From Amycolatopsis solani (GTDB taxonomy: Bacteria; Actinomycetota; Actinomycetes; Mycobacteriales; Pseudonocardiaceae): a stretch of 64,000 nucleotides of DNA. How positions within the stretch are numbered: the stretch's first letter is position 1; every line of letters starts with the position of its first letter. The stretch is from positions 3,286,001-3,350,000 of the forward strand of contig NZ_JAWQJT010000001.1 of the NCBI RefSeq assembly GCF_033441515.1, in the 5' to 3' direction. The notes below the pieces were generated by a model. It did no database searches. It was given only the letters and a program-made list of their open reading frames with translations, and was not told the DNA's origin. The position numbers and the translations under genes were made by a program. This document shows, piece by piece, positions 1 through 8,637 of the stretch.

Positions 1-537
1 CATCGAGTGCCCGACGACGCCGAGCCTGCTGCTGTCGATGCGGGACCGGACCGAGCTCTGCTGGGTGAGGTAGTCGAGTGAGGCCAGCAGCTGGCGGCCC
101 CGGCTGTCGGGCTGGTCGCTGGTGGTCAGGGTGTCGATGGTGAACACCACGAAGCCCTGGGACGCCAGGCGCGGGCCCAGCCAGGCCATGCTCGACTGCG
201 TGGCGGTGAAGCCGGGGGCGATCGAGATCGCGCCGAACGTGCCGGCGGCCGTGCTCGTCGGGTAGTAGATGGTGCCCCCGCCGAAGCCCGAGACGGCCAG
301 TCTCGACACGGTGGTGGTGCTGGTCGCGAAGCTGCCCCGGCTGGCCTCGATGCTGGCCGTGGTCGGGGCGGGCCCGCGTTCGTAGGGGTTGTCGGCGGCG
401 GGTGCCGGCGTGGCGACCGCGGTGGTCACCGCCAGCGCGGCGGCGAGCACCCCCGCGGCCTTGGCGCGCCACGGGCGGCGGCGGGAAATTTTCTCACCCG
501 GGCCAGACGACGTCGGCGGGCTGGTGAGTGCGGACAT
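1..537 (-). CDS. Secreted polyester hydrolase / cutinase, PET-hydrolase-like (3' part cut by window edge)
   Basis: Reverse-strand frame open from ATG at 537 to the window edge: 179 codons, no stop, so only the N-terminal ~60% is present. It starts with an Arg-rich, Ala-rich signal peptide (about residues 1-46, ending APAA), so the enzyme is predicted to be secreted. The mature part begins NPYERGP and runs through [11 protein letters not shown], the oxyanion-hole region [28 protein letters not shown] and the nucleophile motif GHSM at the last codons. These blocks match the Thermobifida cutinase/LCC family of alpha/beta hydrolases that cleave cutin and synthetic polyesters. The oxyanion-hole aromatic is Phe where Thermobifida enzymes have Tyr. 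The Asp and His of the triad lie outside the window. A purine-rich GGGGAAAGAGAG lies upstream of the ATG. Confidence 0.9.
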   Translation of the reverse strand, partial: MSALTSPPTSSGPGEKISRRRPWRAKAAGVLAAALAVTTAVATPAPAADNPYERGPAPTTASIEASRGSFATSTTTVSRLAVSGFGGGTIYYPTSTAAGTFGAISIAPGFTATQSSMAWLGPRLASQGFVVFTIDTLTTSDQPDSRGRQLLASLDYLTQQSSVRSRIDSSRLGVVGHSM

Positions 538-602
538 GGATCGCTCTCTTTCCCCGGGCAGGCGAAAGCGGGCCCGGACACGGACGGGCGGACCGATGGA
601 AC

Positions 603-617
603 CGTTGCACGGCAACG
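603..617. promoter_or_regulatory. Short inverted repeat upstream of the cutinase gene
   Basis: CGTTGC-ACG-GCAACG is a perfect 6-bp dyad with a 3-bp spacer, about 65 bp upstream of the cutinase start. It sits in the gap between the cutinase and the tetR-type gene. It could be an operator, but no repressor can be assigned, and short dyads arise by chance in GC-rich DNA. Confidence 0.3.
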
Positions 618-800
618 AAGGCGTGCCGCTGGCCGGGCGCGGGGTAACCGCTTTCCGGTCGCCTTATGAAACACTTCGCCGAAATGTTCCACAACGGCCG
701 AATGGGTGAGTGGTCAACAGACTGTGCGGTCGCTCAGTGAGTTGGCGGCCCCGGCACTCACGCGCGTGACAAAGCCGGCCCCGGTCCCGTACTACATCAG

Positions 801-1400
801 TCAGCGGGTGGCGCCGGGCTCCAGCGCGCCGCGGACCAGCGTGTCCAGGAGGGTGGTCGCTACCGTCAGGTCCACCGTGCGCGCGGCCAGCACGTCCGAG
901 TACAGGAACGATTCGCCGAGCCGCACCACGGCGAACGCCAGGTCCGGCAGTCCCACCAGCGGGGTCAGCCCGGCCGCTTCGGCGTCGGCGCGGAACAGCT
1001 CCACGTGCTGGTCGACCAGGACCGGCTGGACCGCACCGCGCGGATCGGTCAGCACCCGCAGGGCGACCGCCGACTCCGCCTCGATCAGCTTGCGCATGCC
1101 GTCGTTGCCGGCGACCTCGCGGCGGTACTCCTCCATGACCCACAGGCAGCGCAACCGGCCTTCCGGCGTGCGGACCGCGTCGCCGTGCGCGGTGTGCCAG
1201 CCGTCGAGCGCCCGCTGCCAGGTGCGGTCGGACAGCAGCCGCAGGCCCGCGCCCATGAGGTCGTCGCGGTTGCCGACGCGGCGGAAGAACGTCGTGCGCG
1301 AAATCCCGAGTTCGGCGGCCATCCGGCCGAGGTCGAGGCGGGTTCCGGTGAACAGCAGCCGCGCGGCGTGCCGGACGATGTCGTCGGTCGAGACGGTCAC
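801..1400 (-). CDS. TetR-family transcriptional regulator (possibly QsdR-like)
   Basis: 199 aa from GTG at 1400. The N-terminal helix-turn-helix reads RMAAELGISRTTFFRRVGNRDDL (about residues 27-49, given in two parts: RMAAELGIS and RTTFFRRVGNRDDL), a typical TetR recognition helix. The rest is a helical ligand-binding domain. The frame stays open upstream to 1667, but that extension is Arg/Pro-rich and antisense to the next gene, so the GTG was chosen. Divergent from the FrnE-like gene with 74 bp between them, so it may control that gene. The C-terminal domain looks like the QsdR group, but this is a family-level impression only. Confidence 0.85.
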   Translation of the reverse strand: MTVSTDDIVRHAARLLFTGTRLDLGRMAAELGISRTTFFRRVGNRDDLMGAGLRLLSDRTWQRALDGWHTAHGDAVRTPEGRLRCLWVMEEYRREVAGNDGMRKLIEAESAVALRVLTDPRGAVQPVLVDQHVELFRADAEAAGLTPLVGLPDLAFAVVRLGESFLYSDVLAARTVDLTVATTLLDTLVRGALEPGATR

Positions 1401-1474
1401 CGGCCCAACCCTATCCCGCAGGTCGCCGCCGGTTACCTTGAAGTGCGCGGCGCCCCTGCGGTTAGCTTGGCGGG

Positions 1475-2119
1475 GTGCGCGTAGACATCTGGTCCGATCT
1501 CGTCTGTCCCTGGTGCTATCTCGGCAAACGCCGCTTCGAGCAGGCGGTCGCCGAACTCGGCGTCGACGTCGAGGTGGTGCACCACTCGTTCCAGCTCGAC
1601 CCGTCGTTCCCGCGCGGGACTTCGCGTCCGACGCGAGAGGTGCTGGCCGAAAAGTACGGCCGCACACTGGAAGAAGCCGACGCGATGGAAGCGCAGATGG
1701 AGGAACGCGCGGCCGCCGACGGCCTCGAGTACCACCTGCACGGCGTCCACATGGGCAACACCGTCGACGGCCACCGCCTGGTGCACCTCGCGGCCGACCG
1801 CGGCCTGGCCGATGCCGTCGTCGACCGCTTCTACCGCGCGCACTTCACCGAGCGCCGGTCGCTGTTCGACCGCGACTCACTGGTGGAGCTGGCCGCCGAA
1901 GCGGGTCTGGACGCCGAAGAGGCGCGGGCCGTGCTCGAATCCGACGCCTACGAAGCCGAAGTGGCGGCGGACGGCGAGCAGGCCCGCGCCCTCGGCGCGT
2001 CCGGCGTCCCGTTCTTCGTGGTCGACCAGCGCTTCGGCGTGTCAGGCGCCCAGTCACCGGAGGTGTTCGCCCAGGTGCTGACCCGCGCGGCGGAGGTCAG
2101 CGGCGCCGCCGCCGGCTGA
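1475..2119 (+). CDS. DsbA/FrnE-family thioredoxin-fold oxidoreductase
   Basis: 214 aa from a GTG start. The N-terminus VDIWSDLVCPWCYLGKRRF carries the redox CPWC motif (about residues 10-13). The cis-Pro loop GVPFFV lies near residue 174, and an inserted helical domain sits between the two, as in the FrnE branch of DsbA proteins. It has no signal peptide, so it should act in the cytoplasm as a thiol-disulphide oxidoreductase or isomerase; the substrate is unknown. Divergently transcribed from the TetR gene. Its 3' end overlaps the convergent small membrane-protein gene by 23 bp. Confidence 0.88.
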   Translation: MRVDIWSDLVCPWCYLGKRRFEQAVAELGVDVEVVHHSFQLDPSFPRGTSRPTREVLAEKYGRTLEEADAMEAQMEERAAADGLEYHLHGVHMGNTVDGHRLVHLAADRGLADAVVDRFYRAHFTERRSLFDRDSLVELAAEAGLDAEEARAVLESDAYEAEVAADGEQARALGASGVPFFVVDQRFGVSGAQSPEVFAQVLTRAAEVSGAAAG

Positions 2120-2279
2120 ACCGCGACCGGTCGGTGGCGACGCCGGCCAGGTGCAGGGCAACGCAGAGCAACCCGGCGGTGGTCAGCGTCCCGGTCGTGA
2201 CGACCGGGCCGAGCCCGAACCCGGCCAGCTCCATCAACAGAGCGAGCCCGAAGAGCACGGCGGCGAGAATGGCGAGCAT
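2097..2279 (-). CDS. Small two-helix membrane protein
   Basis: 60 aa from ATG at 2279, with AACGAGG about 5 nt upstream as ribosome-binding site. Two hydrophobic stretches (about residues 2-24 and 33-48) are joined by a short Gly/Thr loop, and the tail ends in RSRFSRRRRR, a strongly basic cytoplasmic anchor. No function is recognised. The clean hydrophobic pattern and the RBS support a real gene. A longer in-frame extension to 2825 is Arg/Ala-rich and covers intergenic palindromes, so it was rejected. Confidence 0.6.
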   Translation of the reverse strand: MLAILAAVLFGLALLMELAGFGLGPVVTTGTLTTAGLLCVALHLAGVATDRSRFSRRRRR

Positions 2280-2826
2280 GACGGCCTCGTTTCGGTGGGG
2301 ATGACGCCGAATGGTCCAAGCCATTGCGACGTCCGGGGTGCCGGCGATCCCGGCTTGGTGGCCGGTAATGCCCCGCCTTCCGCACGGTGAAACGAGAACT
2401 TCCGCGGGCGCCGGTGCCGTCGGGTCCGGAGGTCGCGAATGACTCATTCGGGGCGTGGGAGGTCCCGAATGAGTCATTCGCGGCATCGCGGCATCGCGGC
2501 TCGCGCACGGCTCGGCGCGCGTCCGGCGAGCCCGATGCCCGGCCCGCACTTCGCCGGCCGCGCTCGCACCTCGCCGGCGCCCGCGCATCGCTTGTCGCGC
2601 CTCACGCCTGGGCGGCGCCAGGTTTGCGGCCGCCGCGCCCGCGCACCCCCACCGGGCGCGCTCGTGCCCGCGCCGCCCGCCCCGTAAGCGGCCGTCCGGC
2701 ATCACCGGTCGCGCCGCGCCGCCCGCCCCGCTAGCGCCTGCCCCGCAAGCGGCCGCCCTGCTCGCCCTGCAACACCGGCCGCGTCGTCGCGCCCGCACCC
2801 CGCCTGCCCTGGAAGTCCCCTTCACC
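2280..2826. other. Gene-free intergenic stretch
   Basis: About 550 bp between the small membrane-protein gene and the lacI-type gene. Long open frames exist on both strands, but they encode only Arg/Pro/Ala-rich low-complexity sequence with no recognisable motif. The only structured element is the palindrome pair at 2437-2479. Confidence 0.6.
2437..2479. repeat. Paired palindromes GAATGA(C/G)TCATTC
   Basis: GAATGACTCATTC at 2437-2449 and GAATGAGTCATTC at 2467-2479, each a 13-bp palindrome around a central C or G, start to start 30 bp apart. The same motif recurs eight times at 59.3-59.9 kb in this window, always outside plausible genes. Confidence 0.85.
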
Positions 2827-3858
2827 TCACGACACGCGCGGAACGGGGGGAGGCGCCGTGCTCGAGCGGAGTACCAGTTCCGTGGGGACGCTCACCGGTT
2901 CCCCGGCCTCCTCGCCCGTCTCGATCTCCGTCAGCAGGGCCGCCACCGCGTGGCGGCCGACGGCCTCGAAGGACTGGCGGATCGTCGTCAGCGGGGGCCA
3001 GAAGTGGGCCGACTCCTCCATGTCGTCGAACCCGACCACGCTCACCTCGCCCGGCACGGACCGGCCCGACTCGTGCAGGGCCCGCAGCAATCCCAGCGCC
3101 ATCTGGTCGTTCGCCGCGAACACCGCTGTCACCGAGGGGTCGGCCGCCAGGGTCAGACCCGCCCGGTAGCCCGACGAAGGGGACCAGTCACCCGTCAGCA
3201 CCGGGGGGACGAACGCGCCCGCGAGCTCCAAAGTGGACCGCCACGACTTCCGGCGCCGTTCGGCCGAATAGGACTGCGGCGGGCCCGCGATGTGCCACAC
3301 CGTCTCGTGCCCCAGTGAAAGCAGGTGCCGGGTCGCGGTCGCGGCGCCGTCAGCCTGGTCGGTGTCCACGACCGGGTAGTCGTAGCGCGCGCTGGAGTCG
3401 ATCACCACCACCGGAAGGCCGTGCGGCAGCTCGATTGCGCTCTGGTCGAGCTGGTGCTGCTCGATCAGGATGATCACGCCGTCGACCGCCTGCTCGTTCA
3501 GCTTGCTGAACGCGCCCGTCACCTCGCCCTGCGTCGGCCGGGTCACCGGCATCAGGATGATCGAAAACCCCTGTGCGACGACGGCCGCCGCGATGGCGTC
3601 GAGGGTGCGGCTGTTGCCGAACGTCGGGAGGGCCGAAATGATCACGCCGATGCTGCGGAACTTGCCGTTGCGCAGGGCGCGGGCCGCGCTGTTGGGGCGG
3701 TAGCCGATCCGGCGCATCGCGGCGAGGACCCGGTCGCGCGTGGCGTCGTCGACGTTCGTCCTGCCGTTCGCGACCCGCGACACCGTCTGGCCGGACACCC
3801 CAGCCTCGCGCGCGACGTCCGCCATCGACGGTCCACGGCGCGGGGATGCTGTCGGCAC
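2827..3858 (-). CDS. LacI-family transcriptional repressor of the arabinogalactan locus
   Basis: 343 aa from GTG at 3858, preceded by GAGGAG. The N-terminal HTH (MADVAREAGVSGQTVSRVAN, residues 12-31) and hinge (RPNSAARALRNG) are classic LacI. The rest is a periplasmic-binding-protein-like effector domain with the C-terminal signature VVGFDDMEES. Divergent from the ABC transporter and glycosidase genes, with two matching operator dyads in the gap. It most likely represses them until an arabinose- or galactose-containing oligosaccharide binds; the inducer is inferred. Confidence 0.93.
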   Translation of the reverse strand: MPTASPRRGPSMADVAREAGVSGQTVSRVANGRTNVDDATRDRVLAAMRRIGYRPNSAARALRNGKFRSIGVIISALPTFGNSRTLDAIAAAVVAQGFSIILMPVTRPTQGEVTGAFSKLNEQAVDGVIILIEQHQLDQSAIELPHGLPVVVIDSSARYDYPVVDTDQADGAATATRHLLSLGHETVWHIAGPPQSYSAERRRKSWRSTLELAGAFVPPVLTGDWSPSSGYRAGLTLAADPSVTAVFAANDQMALGLLRALHESGRSVPGEVSVVGFDDMEESAHFWPPLTTIRQSFEAVGRHAVAALLTEIETGEEAGEPVSVPTELVLRSSTAPPPVPRVS

Positions 3859-3885
3859 GGGTGGCTCCTCGAAGTTTCCTGGACA

Positions 3886-3933
3886 TGTTTACGTCAACAC
3901 GTTACCCTCCGACCGTCCATGTTGACGTAAACA
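3886..3933. promoter_or_regulatory. Two LacI-type operators in the divergent promoter
   Basis: TGTTTACGTCAACA (3886-3899) and TGTTGACGTAAACA (3920-3933) are exact reverse complements of each other. Each is itself a near-palindrome with half-sites TGTTTAC and TGTTGAC around a central CpG, the usual LacI operator form. They lie between the repressor start (3858) and the first permease start (3957), so one repressor dimer pair could control both directions. Confidence 0.85.
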
Positions 3934-3956
3934 TCTGCACGAACACCGGAGGGACG

Positions 3957-4886
3957 ATGACGTCCACAGCGGCACCGCCGGTCGCGGCACCGGCCCGCCC
4001 GGCGCCGCCGGCCCGCCGACGGCGGCGCAACTGGCGCGGCTGGCTCTTCGTCGCCCCTTTCATGGTGGTGTTCGCGCTAACGTTCATCGCGCCGGTCGTC
4101 TACGCCTTCGTGCTCAGCCTCTTTCGGGACCAGGCCTTCTTCGGTGGCACGGTGTTCGTCGGCGCCGACAACTACGCGCAGGTGCTCGCCGACCCGAAGT
4201 TCTGGGAGTCCTTCCAGCGGGTGCTGGTGTTCCTCGCCGTGCAGGTGCCGATCATGCTGCTGCTCGCGCTGGTCGCGGCGCTGGCGATCGACAGCGCCCG
4301 GCTGCACGCCGCCGGGTTCTTCCGGATCGTGATCTTCCTGCCTTACGCCGTGCCCGCCGTGGTCGCCGCGCTGATGTGGGGCTTCATCTACGGTGACCAC
4401 TTCGGACTCGCCGCGGACCTCAACCACCTGCTGGGCACCGACGCCGTGAAACCGCTGTCCCAGAACTGGCTGCTCACGTCGATCGGCAACGTCGTCACGT
4501 GGGAATTCGTCGGCTACAACATGCTCATCTTCTACTCGGCGCTGAAGGTGATCCCGAAGGAACTGTTCGAGGCCGCCGCGATCGACGGCGCCGGCGCGTT
4601 CCGCACGATCTTCTCCGTCAAGCTCCCCGCCATCCGCGGCGCCATCGTGATCGCGACGATCTTCTCGATCATCGGCAGCTTCCAGCTGTTCAACGAGCCG
4701 AACATCATGCGCAACCTGGTGCCGAACGTGATCGGCACCTTCTACACGCCGAACATGTACGCCTACAACCTTTCCTTCGCCGGTCAGCAGTACAACTACT
4801 CCGCCACGGTCGCGATCGTGATGGGCGTGATCACCGCGGTCATCGCCTACGTCGTGCAGCTGCGCGGCACCCGGAAGGGGATGTGA
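3957..4886 (+). CDS. ABC sugar transporter permease 1 (MalF-like)
   Basis: 309 aa from ATG at 3957 with the ribosome site CGGAGGGA at 3947-3954. An open frame extends back to 3846, but it crosses the operators. A Pro/Arg-rich cytoplasmic N-terminus is followed by six predicted membrane helices, the first being WLFVAPFMVVFALTFIAPVV. The EAA loop (ELFEAAAIDGAGAFRTIFSVKLP) that contacts the ATPase is present. First gene of the importer. No ATPase gene is nearby, so a shared MsmK-type ATPase encoded elsewhere is likely. Confidence 0.92.
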   Translation: MTSTAAPPVAAPARPAPPARRRRRNWRGWLFVAPFMVVFALTFIAPVVYAFVLSLFRDQAFFGGTVFVGADNYAQVLADPKFWESFQRVLVFLAVQVPIMLLLALVAALAIDSARLHAAGFFRIVIFLPYAVPAVVAALMWGFIYGDHFGLAADLNHLLGTDAVKPLSQNWLLTSIGNVVTWEFVGYNMLIFYSALKVIPKELFEAAAIDGAGAFRTIFSVKLPAIRGAIVIATIFSIIGSFQLFNEPNIMRNLVPNVIGTFYTPNMYAYNLSFAGQQYNYSATVAIVMGVITAVIAYVVQLRGTRKGM

Positions 4887-4887
4887 C

Positions 4888-5751
4888 GTGGCCACGCTCT
4901 CCGTGACCCGGCCGAAGAAGTCGCGCACGCTCACCGCCGTCATGGCGCTGTACCTGCTCTACACGCTGGTCCCGCTGGCGTGGCTGGTGATCAACGCGAC
5001 CAAGACGCAGGCGTCCCTGTTCTCGACGTCGGGGCTGTCCTTCGGCGGCCCGTTCGCGTTGTTCGACAACATCGCCCAGACGTTCACCTACAACAACGGG
5101 ATCTTCTTCCGCTGGCTCGGGAACACGCTGCTGTACGTCGTGGTCGGCGCCGGCGGCGCGACGATCCTCGCCACGGCGGCGGGGTACGGGCTGGCCAAGT
5201 ACCGCTTCCCCGGCCGCCGCGCGGTGTTCGCCGTCGTGCTCGGCGCGGTGGCCGTGCCCGCCACCGCGCTCGCCGTGCCGACGTTCCTGATGTTCAGCAA
5301 GCTCGGGCTGACCAACACCCCGCTGGCCATCATCATCCCGTCGCTGATCAGCCCGTTCGGCCTCTACCTGATCTGGGTCTACGCCGCCGACGCCATCCCC
5401 GACGAGCTGCTCGAAGCGGCGCGGATCGACGGCGCGGGCGAGTTCCGGATCTTCCTCACCGTCACGCTGCGCCAGCTGGTACCCGGGATCGTGACCGTCG
5501 CGCTGTTCACCGTGGTGCAGACCTGGAACAACTACTTCCTGCCGCTGATCATGCTCAGCGAGCCGAAGTGGTACCCGCTGACCGTCGGGCTCAACCAGTG
5601 GAGCGCGCAGGCCAACGGCGCCGGCGCGCAGCCGATCTTCAACCTCGTGCTCACCGGATCACTGCTCACCATCATCCCCCTCGTCCTCGCTTTCCTGCTC
5701 ATGCAACGGTTCTGGCAGTCCGGGCTGAGCGCCGGGAGCGTCAAGCAATAG
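4888..5751 (+). CDS. ABC sugar transporter permease 2 (MalG-like)
   Basis: 287 aa from GTG, one base after the previous stop, so translation is probably coupled. Six predicted membrane helices; the EAA loop reads ELLEAARIDGAGEFRIFLTVTLRQ (residues about 174-197, quoted in overlapping parts: ELLEAARIDGAGEF and RIFLTVTL). It forms the heterodimeric membrane channel with permease 1. Confidence 0.92.
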   Translation: MATLSVTRPKKSRTLTAVMALYLLYTLVPLAWLVINATKTQASLFSTSGLSFGGPFALFDNIAQTFTYNNGIFFRWLGNTLLYVVVGAGGATILATAAGYGLAKYRFPGRRAVFAVVLGAVAVPATALAVPTFLMFSKLGLTNTPLAIIIPSLISPFGLYLIWVYAADAIPDELLEAARIDGAGEFRIFLTVTLRQLVPGIVTVALFTVVQTWNNYFLPLIMLSEPKWYPLTVGLNQWSAQANGAGAQPIFNLVLTGSLLTIIPLVLAFLLMQRFWQSGLSAGSVKQ

Positions 5752-5779
5752 CCGTCACACCGTCGTGAAGGGACACTCG

Positions 5780-7120
5780 ATGTCACGCATCCGCAGTCGC
5801 GCCAAGGCGTTCGCCGCCGTGGCGCTGGCCGCCGCCATGGCGGTCGGTTGCTCCGCCGGGAGCTCGTCCGGGCCCGCCGCCGCCACCGGCACCCAGGACT
5901 CCGTCGACGCCGCGCTCAAGGCGGGCGGCTCGATCACCTACTGGAGCTGGACCCCCTCGGCCAAGGACCAGGTCGCCGCGTTCGAGAAGGAATACCCGAA
6001 CGTCAAGGTGAACTACGTCAACGCCGGCACGAACAAGGACGAGTACACCAAGCTGCAGAACGCGATCAAGGCCGGCTCCGGCGCGCCGGACGTCGCGCAG
6101 ATCGAGTACTACGCCCTCCCGCAGTTCGCGCTGACCGACGCGCTCGTCGACCTGAACTCCTACGGCTTCGGGTCGTTCGAAAAGGACTACAGCGCCTCGA
6201 CGTGGGCGCAGGTCAAGAACGGCAACGGGGTCTACGGCCTGCCGCAGGACTCCGGGCCGATGGCGCTGTTCTACAACAAGGAAGTCTTCGACAAGAACGC
6301 CATCGCCGTGCCGAAGACGTGGGAAGAGTACGTCGCCGCGGCGAAGAAGCTGCACGCCGCCGACCCGACGAAGTACATCACCTCCGACACCGGCGACCCC
6401 GGGTTCGCGCTGAGCATGATCTGGCAGGCCGGCGGGCACCCGTTCGGCGTCGACGGCCGGAACGTGAAGGTGAACTTCGCCGACGCGGGCACCAAGAAGT
6501 GGACCGCGATGTGGGACCAGCTGATCCAGGGCAAGCTGCTCGCCCCGGTCAAGGAGTGGTCCGACGACTGGTTCCGCGCCCTCGGCGACGGCACCATCTC
6601 CTCGCTGGTCACCGGTGCCTGGATGCCGGGCAACTTCATCTCCTCGGTCCCCGGCGGCAGCGGCAAGTGGGCGGTGGCGCCGATGCCGACCTACGACGGG
6701 CAGCAGGCGGTCACCGCGGAAAACGGCGGCAGCACGCAGTCGGTGCTCAAGCAGAGCACCAACCCGGCGCTGGCCGCGGCGTTCGTGCGCTGGCTCAACC
6801 ACGCCGGTGGCGTGCAGCCGTTCATCAAGAGCGGCGGTTTCCCGTCCACCACGGCCGACCTGACCTCGCCCGCGTTCGTCGACGAGGCTGCGCCGTACTT
6901 CGGTGGCCAGAAGATCAACCAGGTGCTGACGCAGGCGTCGAAGGACGTCGCGCCGGGCTGGACCTACCTGCCGTACCAGACCTACGCCAACAGCGTCTTC
7001 AGCGACACCGCGGGCAAGGCCTACCTCAACGGCACCGGGCTCGACGCCGGGCTGGCGGCCTGGCAGCAGTCCATCGTGGACTACGGCAACCAGCAGGGCT
7101 TCACGGTCAGCGCCGGATGA
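5780..7120 (+). CDS. ABC sugar transporter solute-binding lipoprotein
   Basis: 446 aa from ATG at 5780; AAGGGA lies 6 nt upstream, which favours this over the in-frame GTG at 5765. A signal peptide with the lipobox AVGC (Cys about residue 24) predicts a membrane-anchored extracellular lipoprotein. The mature part is a cluster B/family 1 sugar-binding protein (SITYWSWTPSAKDQVAAFEK, later FYNKEVFDKN and ENGGSTQSV). It should deliver arabino- or galacto-oligosaccharides to the two permeases. Its stop overlaps the start of the GH51 gene (ATGA). Confidence 0.92.
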   Translation: MSRIRSRAKAFAAVALAAAMAVGCSAGSSSGPAAATGTQDSVDAALKAGGSITYWSWTPSAKDQVAAFEKEYPNVKVNYVNAGTNKDEYTKLQNAIKAGSGAPDVAQIEYYALPQFALTDALVDLNSYGFGSFEKDYSASTWAQVKNGNGVYGLPQDSGPMALFYNKEVFDKNAIAVPKTWEEYVAAAKKLHAADPTKYITSDTGDPGFALSMIWQAGGHPFGVDGRNVKVNFADAGTKKWTAMWDQLIQGKLLAPVKEWSDDWFRALGDGTISSLVTGAWMPGNFISSVPGGSGKWAVAPMPTYDGQQAVTAENGGSTQSVLKQSTNPALAAAFVRWLNHAGGVQPFIKSGGFPSTTADLTSPAFVDEAAPYFGGQKINQVLTQASKDVAPGWTYLPYQTYANSVFSDTAGKAYLNGTGLDAGLAAWQQSIVDYGNQQGFTVSAG

Positions 7121-8637
7121 CCGTCCACATCGAAGGCGACGCGGGCGAAGTCATCGGCCCGGTCCCGCGTCGCCTCTTCGGCTCGTTCGTCGAGCACATG
7201 GGCCGGTCCGTCTACACCGGGCTGTACGAGCCCGGCCACTCCACTTCGGACGAACGCGGGTTCCGCGGCGACGTTCTGGAACTGGTGCGGGAGCTCGGCC
7301 CGACCGTGGTCCGCTACCCCGGCGGCAACTTCGTTTCCGGGTACCGCTGGGAGGACGGCGTCGGCCCGGACCGGCCGGTCCGGCTCGACCCGGCCTGGCA
7401 CAGCGTGGAGTCCAACCGCTTCGGCCTGCACGAATTCGCCGCGTGGGCCGAAGCCGCGGGTACCGAGGTGATGTACGCCGTCAACCTCGGTACCCGCGGC
7501 ATCCAGGACGCCGTCGACGTCCTGGAGTACTGCAACCACCCCGGTGGCACAGCGCTCAGCGAGCGGCGGCGCGCGAACGGCGCCGACCGCCCGTTCGGCT
7601 TCAAGCTGTGGTGCCTGGGCAACGAGATGGACGGCCCGTGGCAGATCGGCCACAAGACGGCTGACGAGTACGGCCGCCTGGCCGCCGAAACCGCGCGGGT
7701 CATGCGGATGGTCGACCCGGGCCTCGAGCTGGTCGTCGCGGGCAGCTCGCACGCGGACATGCCGACGTTCGGCGACTGGGAGCGCACGGTGCTGCGCCAC
7801 ACGGGGGGCCTGGTCGACCACATCTCGCTGCACGCCTACTACCAGGAGCTGCACGGCGACACCGACAGCTACCTGGCCAGCGGCGCCGCGCTGGACGCCT
7901 ACATCGGCGCGGTGGCGGGGATCATCGACGAGCTCGGGCTCGACGTCGGGATCAGCGTCGACGAATGGAACGTCTGGGACCTGCGGCGCTGGAACGAGAC
8001 CGACCAGGCGCGGCTCGCCGAGGGTGGCTGGCGGGAGCACCCGCGGATCATCGAGGACGACTACACCGTCACCGACGCGGTCGTCGTCGGCTCGCTGCTG
8101 AGTTCGTTGCTGCGCAACGTGGACCGCGTCACGATGGCGAACCAGGCGCAGCTGGTGAACGTCATCGCGCCGATCCGCACCGAGCCCGGCGGCCCGGCCT
8201 GGCGGCAGTCGACGTTCCACCCGTTCCGGCAGGTCGCCGCGCTGGCCGGCGGGGTGAGCCTGCGCCTGTCCGTCGAAGGACCGCGGCTGCGCACCGCGCA
8301 GCACGGCGAAGTCGACCTCGTCGACGTCGCCGCGACGGCGGGGGAATCCGGGCGCGGCGCGGTGTTCCTGACCAACCGCGCCACGACGTCGCCGACCGAG
8401 GTCCGCCTCCGGCTGCGCGGGGCCCGGTTCGGCGTCTACGCCGCGGAAACCCTGACCGCGCCCGCCGGTGAATCCCGGCACGCCGTCAACACCGCCGTCT
8501 CGCAACCGGTCCGGCCGGTGCCGCTCCCCGGCACCGCCGTGACGTCCGACCCAGGGGGGACCACCATCACCGTGACACTGCCACCCTTGTCCTGGACCGT
8601 GCTCCAGCTGAGCCCGGAGGCGGGCGGGCATGCCTGA
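7117..8637 (+). CDS. Alpha-L-arabinofuranosidase, GH51
   Basis: 506 aa; ATG overlaps the TGA of the binding-protein gene. A GH51 catalytic TIM barrel is followed by a C-terminal beta domain. Visible signatures are VVRYPGGNFVSGY (about residue 64-76), the acid/base Glu in CLGNEMDG (Glu170) and the nucleophile Glu in ISVDEWNVW (Glu283). No signal peptide, so it should work in the cytoplasm, removing arabinose from imported arabinogalactan oligosaccharides. Overlaps the GH35 gene by 8 bp. Confidence 0.93.
   Translation: MTVHIEGDAGEVIGPVPRRLFGSFVEHMGRSVYTGLYEPGHSTSDERGFRGDVLELVRELGPTVVRYPGGNFVSGYRWEDGVGPDRPVRLDPAWHSVESNRFGLHEFAAWAEAAGTEVMYAVNLGTRGIQDAVDVLEYCNHPGGTALSERRRANGADRPFGFKLWCLGNEMDGPWQIGHKTADEYGRLAAETARVMRMVDPGLELVVAGSSHADMPTFGDWERTVLRHTGGLVDHISLHAYYQELHGDTDSYLASGAALDAYIGAVAGIIDELGLDVGISVDEWNVWDLRRWNETDQARLAEGGWREHPRIIEDDYTVTDAVVVGSLLSSLLRNVDRVTMANQAQLVNVIAPIRTEPGGPAWRQSTFHPFRQVAALAGGVSLRLSVEGPRLRTAQHGEVDLVDVAATAGESGRGAVFLTNRATTSPTEVRLRLRGARFGVYAAETLTAPAGESRHAVNTAVSQPVRPVPLPGTAVTSDPGGTTITVTLPPLSWTVLQLSPEAGGHA

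Noticed and set aside
801..2304. Long forward frame (532 codons) from 706 covering the TetR and FrnE genes
   Set aside because: Ser/Arg/Pro-rich shadow; the opposite-strand TetR and the in-frame FrnE explain the region.
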